From positions 372,001 through 436,000 of the forward strand of contig CM000688.1 of NCBI GenBank assembly GCA_000149225.2: DNA of 64,000 nt. Direction: 5' to 3'. Below the pieces are notes generated by a model that saw only the letters and a list, made by a program, of their open reading frames with translations, was not told where the DNA came from and did no database searches. Position 1 is the stretch's first letter. Each line of letters opens with the position of its first letter. Made by a program: the position numbers and the translations under genes. This DNA is from Lachancea kluyveri NRRL Y-12651 (taxonomy: Eukaryota; Ascomycota; Saccharomycetes; Saccharomycetales; Saccharomycetaceae). Below, piece by piece: positions 47,257 through 55,243 of this stretch.

Positions 47257-47697
47257 GGTACAGTAAATTCCTTTATCGATTGTTTTTTTTTTCTTCTTTT
47301 TATCTCCCTCCCAACTATCCTCAATTCTACTCTAAATTACAACTCTTGTTGAAAAACCATTCTTATTCCTCATCTCTAATACGAGTTTCCACTCATTTCT
47401 GCGTGTTTTATCACTATCTACGCGCCTGATCTCCTTCGTTATTAATGACTAATAGTTTCGGGGCGATTTTTCTGATTACCCGGTCAAATGTCCTTTTCTC
47501 AAGTTTTTTTTTTTTTACGGCTGAAGAAAAAAAAAAAATATCTTCGATCTCCGTTAAGAAAAAAAAAAAAAAGAAAACTTTTTTCATAACGTACTTTGTT
47601 ATATGGTTTTTTTTTTCTCTCTTTAAAATCTGGTCGAGTTCCTGTTTTCTCTTTAGCGTTACATCGAACGCCACCGTCATCAGACCTTTTCCAATCA
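47257..47697. promoter_or_regulatory. Divergent MCO32-YGR054W promoter
   Basis: A 441-bp region with several long A and T tracts (47500-47620). The YGR054W frame remains open through its last 102 bases, giving an apparent in-frame ATG at 47596, but that extension has no similarity. Confidence 0.5.
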
Positions 47698-49569
47698 ATG
47701 TCATCCCAAATCTTTACCAGAACTCCAACTGCGATCGATCTGTTCCAAGGCTATCCCTCATTTTCCCAGCTGGCAAGCGATCATTCCCAAGAAAAAGTGA
47801 ATGTTTCCCTGGTTTCTCCCTGTGGAAGATTCATGGCATTGTCGACCCAAGTCTCTGTCAATGTCTTTACAAATGATGCTTTCTCAAACTCTCTACTTTC
47901 TCTACCGTTGAAAGACGTTTATGATCTACATTTCTCCCCTTCTGGTAACTATCTAAGCACTTGGGAGAGGCCCTCTGCTGCGGATCCAGAACATAAGAAC
48001 GTTAAAATCTTTTATCTAAACGATGAAACTCCTTCCTTGGAACCAAGGTTTTCGTATCAGGCTAAAGTACAAAATGGCTGGTCTTTACAATTCAGCAAGT
48101 TAGACAACTACGCCGTTAAGCATTTTGGCAAAGAGCTTCGTATCGCTCAGTTAAATGGCGAACACCATTTTAATTTCAATACACCTTACGCAAAGCTAAC
48201 CCCAGAGCAACCGTTTTCCACTTATTTGATCTCGCCAGCAGAACATCCAACCATCTGTACTTTCTCTCCAGAGAAATCGGGTAAACCAGCAATTTTGACC
48301 ATCTATCCGATCAACGAAGGTGTCATTACAAAGAAAATTGCTTCGAAAACTTTTTTCAAAGCAGACTCCTGCCAGTTGAAATGGAATGTTATGGGTAACG
48401 CGGTTCTGTGTTTAGCAAACACCGATTTCGACTCTTCCAACAAGTCTTACTATGGTGAAAACACTTTGTACTTGTTATCATTTCAAGGTGTAAACGGTGC
48501 TCTTGGTGGTAACTCTGTTCGTGTCCCACTATCTAAGGAGGGACCAATCCATGATTTTACCTGGTCTCCAACTTCCAGACAGTTTGGTGTCATATACGGT
48601 TACATGCCTGCCACCATCACCTTCTTTGATCTAAGGGGTAACATTGTTCATACTTTGCCTGAACAGCCCAAAAATACGATGCTGTTCTCCCCATCTGGTA
48701 GGTACATTTTGATTGCTGGTTTTGGTAACTTGCAAGGCAGCGTTGAAATTTTGGACCGTCACGACAAGTTCAAATGTATCACTAAATTCGATGCTGCAAA
48801 CACCTCCGTATGTAAATGGTCACCGGGCGGCGAGTTTATCCTTACCGCAACTACTTCTCCACGTCTAAGGGTTGATAACGGTTTGAAAGTATGGCATGTT
48901 AGCGGCTCCTTGTGTTATGTTAAGGAGTACCAAGAATTGTTGAAGGTTGACTGGAGGCATCCAAGTATTGCCAAGACCGGCCATATCATCAATGATATGC
49001 ATAAGAGTTTGGAACAAGAAGATTACTCTGATCCCAAGTTGACCAGAAATCAGGTGGAAGTTCACCCTAGTGTCACTGAATACAACATCAAGCATCCAAA
49101 AAGAAGCAATTCGAATGCCGGTTCTCAAAGCAAACCCGTTGGAGCTTACAGGCCCCCACACGCAAGAAGAGCAGGCGCCACTCCCTCGACCGTTGGCGTC
49201 TCCCCTCGTGGTAAGCTACCTCAGAAGACCGTTCCAGGCTTGGTACCAGGCATGGCACCAAAGGAGTCTAAGACCGCTGCCAAGAATAAGAAGAAGAGAG
49301 AAAACAAAAACAAGGAACAAACTCCGGAAAACACTGTCGCACCTTCCTCCGATGGTGAATCAAACGTCGATGCGCCAAAGCCCAACAAGGAAGCCTCGCC
49401 TGAAGAGAAAAAGATCCGTTCTTTGTTGAAAAAATTGAGAGCCATTGAAAATTTGAAACAAAGACAAGCTGTCGGTGACAAATTGGAAGATACACAAATT
49501 TTGAAAATCCAAACTGAGGACAAAGTTCTACAAGAATTGGAATTCTTGGGTTGGAAGAATGATGCATAA
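47698..49569 (+). CDS. YGR054W: Eukaryotic translation initiation factor eIF2A (YGR054W)
   Basis: Non-canonical initiator-tRNA factor that binds the 40S subunit and restrains some IRES-type translation in yeast. The ATG at 47698 (MSSQIFTRTPTAIDLFQGYPSF) fits the family start; an earlier in-frame ATG at 47596 would add 34 unconserved residues. The 623 residues form a nine-bladed WD/beta-propeller over about 1-420 (for example DFTWSPTSRQFGVIYGYMPATITFFDLRGNIVH), then a basic linker with GAYRPPHARRAG, a Lys/Glu-rich segment and a C-terminal helix (KIRSLLKKLRAIENLKQRQAVGDKLEDTQILKIQTEDKVLQELEFLG) used in the family for mRNA/subunit contact. It is slightly shorter than the 642-aa S. cerevisiae protein. 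Confidence 0.94.
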   Translation: MSSQIFTRTPTAIDLFQGYPSFSQLASDHSQEKVNVSLVSPCGRFMALSTQVSVNVFTNDAFSNSLLSLPLKDVYDLHFSPSGNYLSTWERPSAADPEHKNVKIFYLNDETPSLEPRFSYQAKVQNGWSLQFSKLDNYAVKHFGKELRIAQLNGEHHFNFNTPYAKLTPEQPFSTYLISPAEHPTICTFSPEKSGKPAILTIYPINEGVITKKIASKTFFKADSCQLKWNVMGNAVLCLANTDFDSSNKSYYGENTLYLLSFQGVNGALGGNSVRVPLSKEGPIHDFTWSPTSRQFGVIYGYMPATITFFDLRGNIVHTLPEQPKNTMLFSPSGRYILIAGFGNLQGSVEILDRHDKFKCITKFDAANTSVCKWSPGGEFILTATTSPRLRVDNGLKVWHVSGSLCYVKEYQELLKVDWRHPSIAKTGHIINDMHKSLEQEDYSDPKLTRNQVEVHPSVTEYNIKHPKRSNSNAGSQSKPVGAYRPPHARRAGATPSTVGVSPRGKLPQKTVPGLVPGMAPKESKTAAKNKKKRENKNKEQTPENTVAPSSDGESNVDAPKPNKEASPEEKKIRSLLKKLRAIENLKQRQAVGDKLEDTQILKIQTEDKVLQELEFLGWKNDA

Positions 49570-49984
49570 ATGCAATCAAATCCCGTTGGTCGTGCTGTGC
49601 CGTCCGATGTCTGGTTTCATTTCGTAATGAGGAGAAAGCATGTAAAATAATAAAAAACTAAAAGAAAAAAAAAGAAAAGAATTTCTGCATTTTTTAAAGG
49701 TCTTATATATACGTTTCCCCCGCCTAACTCTATCACTATCATTCATTTCACTTCTATTCATTTTTTTTTTATATATCTCATCCGGCATATGTATATATAT
49801 GTATATATAGATGTTTATTCGTATATAGCAAAAATGGTTTCACGTTACGAGAGTTTCTTTCGACTGTATAGTGGTGCCGATAACCTGTGCCAGAAAGCTG
49901 GCTTTTGCCAAAACCCGCTTCTTCCACGTGATTCGAAGCATGGCCATAAACCTGGAAAGTCTTGAGAGTTTCAAAAAAGATAAT
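49570..49984. other. YGR054W 3' flank and tRNA-Gln terminator region
   Basis: A 415-bp AT-rich spacer with a TATATATGTATATATATG run near 49790. The T6 terminator of the minus-strand tRNA-Gln appears as A6 at about 49973. No gene. Confidence 0.5.
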
Positions 49985-50118
49985 CGGTCGCGCTCGGATT
50001 CGAACCGAGGTTAGTGGAATGTTCTTTCCAAGTTAACTCCTATTAGATGCTAACGTGGTGAAGATCGAGAATCGGAACTCTTCAGAATCCACGGTGATAA
50101 CCTCTACACTACGCAACC
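49985..50118 (-). tRNA. tQ(CTG): tRNA-Gln(CTG) with a 62-nt intron
   Basis: Read on the minus strand: acceptor GGTTGCG pairs with CGCGACC (discriminator G), A box TAGTGTAGAGG, B box GGTTCGAATCC, T stem CTCGG/CCGAG. The anticodon stem is GTGGA/TCCAC with loop TTCTGA-intron-T, giving anticodon CTG. Exons are 37 and 35 nt; the intron spans 50081-50020 (62 nt), long for a yeast tRNA intron. S. cerevisiae tQ(CUG) has no intron. The identity as glutamine rests on the anticodon and on the GTGTAG..GTTATCAC D-arm typical of yeast tRNA-Gln. Confidence 0.85.
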
Positions 50119-50244
50119 TTAGAATCATCTTCGGATGACGTTACAAAAAGCCGCCTACTTATGCCACCTCGTAAAGTAAAGGAAACGGTTAAAATCGAGC
50201 ACAACTGGTCACAAAAAACCAAGCACTGGGAAATATGCGAATAT

Positions 50245-50264
50245 TGTTGGAACGAGATACAACT
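50245..50264 (+). mobile_element. 20-bp duplicated LTR tip
   Basis: The first 20 bases of the adjacent LTR are repeated immediately before it with one difference. This is a short fossil of an earlier insertion or of a replication slip. Confidence 0.7.
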
Positions 50265-50559
50265 TGTTGGAACGAAATACAACTATCGACCATCGACTAG
50301 TATTCGTGTTACTAGTATATTATCACACACGGTGTTATAAGGTGACATAAAGAATGAGAAACAGTCATCTAAATTAGTGGAAGCTGAAACGCAAGAATTG
50401 ATAATGTAATAGGATAATGAACCAGAAACATATAAAAGGAAGAGTATTTGTATATAGAGTTATCGACTCTCTTTTCTGGATTCCTAGAAAGATGAGGAGA
50501 ACTTCTAGTATAACCATATACCAATTATTATAGCCTTAACCAAAAATGGAATCTCAACA
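50265..50559 (+). mobile_element. Ty1/copia delta-like LTR fossil (plus orientation)
   Basis: A 295-bp LTR bounded by TGTTGGAA and CAACA, the same length and family as the LTR at 19.5 kb. A short stretch of internal sequence follows to about 50587, where a second LTR in the opposite direction begins. No coding body is left, so the element is broken. It lies about 150 bp upstream of tRNA-Gln, the normal Ty1 integration window. Confidence 0.92.
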
Positions 50560-50587
50560 ATTGTCCCAATATTCACACATTTCTCAA

Positions 50588-50833
50588 TACTAGAAGTTCT
50601 CCTCACCTTTCTAGGAATCCAGAAAAGAGAGTCGATAACTCTATATACAAATACTCTTCCTTTTATATGTTTCTGGTTCATTATCCTATTACATTATCAA
50701 TTCTTGCGTTTCAGCTTCCACTAACTTAGATGACTGTTTCTCATTCTTTAGGTCACCTTATAACACCGTGTGTGATAATATACTAGTAACACGAATACTA
50801 GTCGATGGTCGATAGTTGTATTTCGTTCCAACA
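50588..50833 (-). mobile_element. Partial Ty1/copia delta-like LTR (minus orientation)
   Basis: About 246 bp of the same LTR family in reverse orientation, lacking one end and abutting the internal remnant of the preceding LTR. It appears to have inserted into, or recombined with, the earlier element, giving a head-to-head nest. Broken; young to moderate age by likeness to the other copies. Confidence 0.88.
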
Positions 50834-50873
50834 GGAATCTCAACAATTGTCCCAATATTCACCTATTTCTCAT
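50834..50873 (+). mobile_element. LTR edge/internal-region scrap
   Basis: About 40 bp matching the LTR 3' edge and the start of the internal region in plus orientation, directly after the reversed LTR. It probably continues the element interrupted by the reversed copy. Confidence 0.7.
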
Positions 50874-51022
50874 ATTTCTCATTATCGAACAGGCATCATG
50901 TGTGCGACCACGACCAGCGGTAGTTACTCGGAGCTGATACATGAGCTCGAGTCGAGGGCACAAGGCTTGCCACACAGTCGACTAATTGTATTTTTCTTAT
51001 TACACGAATCGAACAAATACGA

Positions 51023-51095
51023 GCTTCTATGGCCAAGTTGGTAAGGCGCCACACTAGTAATGTGGAGATCATCAGTTCGACTCTGGTTGGAAGCA
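51023..51095 (+). tRNA. tT(AGT): tRNA-Thr(AGT)
   Basis: A complete 73-nt cloverleaf without intron: acceptor GCTTCTA/TGGAAGC with discriminator A, D arm GGCCAAGTTGGTAAGGC, anticodon stem CCACA/TGTGG with loop CTAGTAA (anticodon AGT). It is nearly the same as S. cerevisiae tT(AGU). The T-loop reads TTCGACT. A T7 terminator follows about ten bases later. It points away from tRNA-Gln, with the LTR nest between the two promoters. Confidence 0.95.
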
Positions 51096-51439
51096 TAAGT
51101 TGTTTTTTTCCGATTTACTTGACAGGTTAAAGGACGGCATCTTTCTTTTTTTTTTTTTGCATTGCCCCATAAGATGTATGCGGCGCAGCCAAAATTCAAA
51201 AAGCCACAGTTAACTTAATCAAGGCTCTTTTCGATGCCCAAGAGCCGCATAGCTCTTTACTTATTGACCTTCCCTGTAGTTCGCTGTGGTTGGGACTTAA
51301 TGGAAATGCCTCTATAACGTACAGTTTTAAAACCTTTTTAGAAGCCACAGTGGCAGATGACTTTACAGTGGTATATCGAATATTGCCGGACAGGAATCGC
51401 AGAGAAAACTACTTGACGATTTATGCATATGTATGTATA

Positions 51440-51471
<32 letters not shown>

Positions 51472-51551
51472 CCTATCCTAACTTGTTCCTAACTGAAAAA
51501 GTTGGAAGGATTTACATTTTTGTTCAGCACTAAAAAAACAAGAAAAGAAGG
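51096..51551. promoter_or_regulatory. MUP1 upstream region with Met31/Met32-type motifs
   Basis: Three CTGTGG cores (Met31/Met32 motif AAACTGTGG) occur at 51204-51209 (minus, as TAACTGTGG), 51284-51289 (plus) and 51345-51350 (minus). This fits sulfur-limitation control, as known for MUP1. A (TA)n run lies at 51446-51471. Confidence 0.55.
51446..51471. repeat. (TA)n microsatellite
   Basis: About thirteen TA units, 80 bp before the MUP1 start; also serves as TATA-rich promoter DNA. Confidence 0.9.
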
Positions 51552-53261
51552 ATGTCCTCCAAAAGAAGTTTTCTTTCACAATTGAATGTTTTTAACAAGG
51601 AAAACTATTTTGTGACTTCCTCTAAGGAAGGCAGCGCCGAACCTACTGACGTGGAAAATGGAGAACAATTTGTCACTGAACTGGATCGAGGTTCTAAAAG
51701 ATTGGGTCTATTTTCCTGTATTGGTTTGATTTGTAATAGAATGTTGGGTACCGGTGTGTTTGCTGTTTCCTCGACCATTTTCACATTGTCGGGCTCCATC
51801 GGTTTGGCTTTGATCTTGTGGGCTGTTGGTGCTATTATCGCACTCTCGGGTCTATACGTATACATGGAATTTGGTACCGCTATCCCGCGTAATGGTGGTG
51901 AAAAGAACTACTTGGAGTATATCTTCCCAAAACCGAGGTTTTTCGTAACTTCCATGTATGCAGCATATGTTTTCTTCTTGGGTTGGGCCGCTGGTAACTC
52001 TGTCAACACCGCTGTCATGTTTTTGACAGCCGCAAACGTCGAAATAACCACCTGGAATCAGCGTGGTGTTGGTGTTGCCGTCATTGCCTTTTGATTTTTA
52101 GTCAACTCGATCAATGTCAGAGCCGGTCTATACTTGCAAAACATACTGGGTATTTTCAAGATTGGGATTGTGCTTTTCATCTCCATTACCGGTTGGGTAG
52201 CTCTTGGCGGTGGTTTGAAAGGCGGTTACCATACAGACAACTTTCATAACGCCTTTGAAGGTACCAAAGACGCCACGGCGTACGGTGTGGTCAATGCCTT
52301 ATACAATGTCATTTGGTCCTTTGTTGGTTACTCCAACGTCAATTACGCTCTAGGTGAAGTCAAAAATCCAGTGAGGACTTTGAAGATTGCCGGTCCAACC
52401 TCCTTGGTGTTTTTGGCTATCATTTACATCTTTGTCAACATTGCTTATTTTGCCGTTGTTCCAAAGGAGAGATTGATCTCTTCCAAGTTAATCTTGGCTG
52501 CTGATTTCTTCGAGATCGTGTTTGGTGACACTGCCAAGACTGCCGCATCCGTCTTTGTCGGATTGAGTGCATTGGGTAACGTTATGTCTGTCATTTTTTC
52601 TCAAGGTAGAATTATCCAACAACTGGGTCGTGAGGGAGTTCTGCCATTTTCTAGTTTTTTTGCCAGCTCCAAACCTTTTGATTCGCCAGCCGTTGGTTTA
52701 TTCCAGCATTTCATCGTGTGCGTGGTGACAATGATAGCTCCACCACCAGGTGATGCCTATAACTTTATTTTGAACTTGATTTCCTATCCAATGAATATTA
52801 TCAACTTCTTTGTCAGCGGTGGTTTGTTATGGGTTTACTGGCAACGTCGCCAGGGCAAGATCGAATGGAACCCTCCTATCAAGGCCGGTGTCTTTGTAAC
52901 TACGTTTTTCATGTTGGCCAATTTGTACTTGATCGTTGCTCCATACGTTCCACCAACTGGAGACCAATCTGTCTATCAATCCTTGCCATATTGGATCCAC
53001 TGTGTTGTTGCCTGGGGTATATTCGCTTTCGGTGGTGTGTACTGGGTCATCTGGTCCCGGGTGCTACCTAAGCTTGGCAAATACGAACTAATTGACAGTG
53101 AAGTGTTGGGTGAGGATGGTTTCTGGAGGAAAAAAATTGTCAAGAAGTACCATGACGAAACTCGCAATGGTGAACTTGAAGCAGTTTCCACGATAACTAC
53201 AAGTTCCAATAAAACCACTGAAAAGGAACCCGCTGTGACTGGTGCAGAACTTCATTATTGA
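51552..53261 (+). pseudogene. MUP1: High-affinity methionine permease MUP1, interrupted by one in-frame TGA
   Basis: APC-family plasma-membrane transporter for methionine (and cysteine), induced when methionine is scarce. The reading frame spans 569 residues (574 in S. cerevisiae) with conserved sequence throughout: NRMLGTGVFAVSST, YMEFGTAIPRNGGEKNY, WSFVGYSNVNYALGEVKNPVRTLK, IIQQLGREGVLPFSS. A single TGA at 52092-52094 (codon 181) interrupts it, where S. cerevisiae has alanine in a FFAFLIN context; the same frame then continues unbroken to the normal stop. Translated alone, the first part would be 180 residues with about four membrane segments. The rest shows no decay, so the change is recent, strain-specific, or a sequence error. 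Next to RSC1/2 and after YGR054W, as YGR055W. Confidence 0.85.
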
Positions 53262-53880
53262 GTATGGAATACATGCTTAGCTGGCTATTAATGTTTTGTG
53301 TATTTAAATGGTGGTGTTTTTTAATATAGGTTCGATACAAACTTTTATGTATTCGGTATATACTAACAGGTTCTATAATTTATTACTATTCGTATTGTAA
53401 CAGGATGGCTAATAGGTGGAAATCTTTTTAAAAAAAAAAAGAGAAAACATTCAATAGTGTTTAATTGCATTAGAAGTTTGGTTCTGTACTTGCTTTCCAG
53501 AAACCCTTCCTTTTTGAGAAATACAAGTGGTGTCTTGTGCTAATTATGTTTACTTTTCATCTTTGGGTTTTCTTGATATGGACTGAATTTCAATCATCAA
53601 CAGAATTTTAATGTCATGAAATCAAAAAAAAACAATAATTAGTTTGAATTCTATACCAGAATGAAAAAAATATAAAAAAACAAAAAAAAAAACCGATGTT
53701 CAAAACTCTGAATTATTACACATGTATTCGAATTCTCTCAATTTGTGCTTATTCAACATATTACTATAAACTGACACCGCCGACACAGCTTTTAAACATT
53801 TACAAACCAGCGTTTATCTGAATCGTATGGTAGACCACTACGAACGTCTATCAATCCGTTTTCAAAGTGTTAAAATTCCG
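53262..53880. other. Convergent MUP1-sirtuin spacer
   Basis: A 619-bp AT-rich region between two 3' ends with several A tracts (53430, 53626-53690). No gene. Confidence 0.5.
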
Positions 53881-54927
53881 TCATCTTTTGAGCCAGTCCC
53901 TGGGCTTATAATCTCTACCAATGACAGGTTCTAAAGCCTTTGGTAGCCATTCTGCAGCATCGCCTTGAAAGCCCCAGACAGTTTTGTCATGCCGTACCCG
54001 CTCTAAATCCTCGATTGTGGTATTGAATATCGCAACTTTTCCGCCAGTCTTTTTGACACGCTCAACATAGCCCATTGCTGGCCAAACCTTACCGCTAGTA
54101 CCAATCACAAGTACCAAGTCAACTTTATGGCCCTGAGAAAAAAAACGATCAACTTTATCCATTTCTAAAAGAGGTAAGGACTCACCATACCAAACTACAC
54201 CGGGTCGCAGTAATCCCTCATTGCATTCAGGGCAACGTGGCAATTCTTCCAGGCCCAAATGAGGCAAAGGATCAAAGTCTGAAGATGTTGCCGAGTCCTC
54301 TTGAATGCATGCCTTGGCGTTTAGTCTGATTCGCTTTCTCGGGTTCTGGCTACTATCTTCATCTTCATCACTTTCATCTTCGTTCCTTTTTCTTTTGTTG
54401 GTGCCTCTGCGTAAGCTCTTAGCCGGTAGTTCTCGTGGCGTGGTCTCCCTCAACCTAGCAGTTAAAAACAAATCTTTAGAGTTTGATCCCTTGTAACCAC
54501 AAAAAAAGCTCGTGCATCTCAAATTGAACAAGCTTCCATGGAGCTCTGCCAAAGTCTCAACGGTTTGTCCGGATCTCTGATGCAGGCCATCCACATTTTG
54601 ACTCACAACGAGCACTTCCTTCTGCTTTTCATGTAGCCTTCTGCTTAGTTCTGCAAGAGCGAAATGCCCATCATTGGGTTTAGCCTTCAATGAGGCAAAG
54701 CGTCTGCTTGAATAAAACTGCCACACAAGACCAGGATTCTGCTGGAACGCCTCGGGCGTAGCCAAATCTAGCGAAGTGTAACCCTTCCATGATCCCTTAG
54801 AGAGCTGATAGGTTGGAATTCCAGAAGATGCAGAAAGTCCCGCTCCTACTATGCATAAAATCTTTTTAGAGGACTGCAGGTATCGTTGAAACGATTGCAA
54901 TTGCCTTTGATCGATGTCTTTGGCCAT
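53881..54927 (-). CDS. Class III (SIRT5-type) NAD-dependent sirtuin with basic/acidic insert
   Basis: NAD-dependent lysine deacylase of the Sir2 family. Motifs: GAGLSASSGIPTY (NAD binding, about 28-40), QNVDGLHQRSG, catalytic His130 in LAELHGSLF, zinc ligands Cys138/Cys143 and Cys232/Cys235, and GTSGKVWPA. Tyr72 and Arg75 in FYSSRR match the Tyr-x-x-Arg pair by which SIRT5 binds succinyl, malonyl or glutaryl groups, so desuccinylase activity is predicted. An insert in the zinc module (about 146-225) holds TNKRKRNEDESDEDED and PRKRIRL, resembling a bipartite nuclear signal with an acidic patch. There is no mitochondrial presequence. S. cerevisiae sirtuins (Sir2, Hst1-4) are class I, so this gene is absent there. 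It is divergent from RSC1/2. Confidence 0.92.
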   Translation of the reverse strand: MAKDIDQRQLQSFQRYLQSSKKILCIVGAGLSASSGIPTYQLSKGSWKGYTSLDLATPEAFQQNPGLVWQFYSSRRFASLKAKPNDGHFALAELSRRLHEKQKEVLVVSQNVDGLHQRSGQTVETLAELHGSLFNLRCTSFFCGYKGSNSKDLFLTARLRETTPRELPAKSLRRGTNKRKRNEDESDEDEDSSQNPRKRIRLNAKACIQEDSATSSDFDPLPHLGLEELPRCPECNEGLLRPGVVWYGESLPLLEMDKVDRFFSQGHKVDLVLVIGTSGKVWPAMGYVERVKKTGGKVAIFNTTIEDLERVRHDKTVWGFQGDAAEWLPKALEPVIGRDYKPRDWLKR

Positions 54928-55243
54928 GGATTAAATTTTCTGCTTATCTATCACGGCACTAGAACAATAAAGGAGCCGTATAGATGCTTCAAACGCAACA
55001 CACAGTTCACCAGTACAAGTGACCAAAAAAGCACGGCCCTGTTCAAGGCATTAACTCATGTTACTCAGTATTCTTTAGGGCAAATCCATATATCCACGAA
55101 TAATTGCCATTGAGATGCTGCGCGTAAAAAATGATTAAGTTTGAGGAGTGAAAAATTGAAAGGTGGCGAAAAATGTTATTGTTATTGTCGAATGGATAGC
55201 AGGTAAAACTAAAGAAAGTTCGAAAAGGAAAGAAAGACAAAAC
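54928..55243. promoter_or_regulatory. Divergent sirtuin-RSC1/2 promoter
   Basis: A 316-bp bidirectional region. The RSC frame is open through its last 81 bases but begins there with GTG, so that part is taken as leader. Confidence 0.5.

Noticed and set aside
50805-51044. 79-codon plus-strand frame after the LTR nest
   Set aside because: It combines an LTR scrap with flanking spacer and runs into tRNA-Thr; not a gene.
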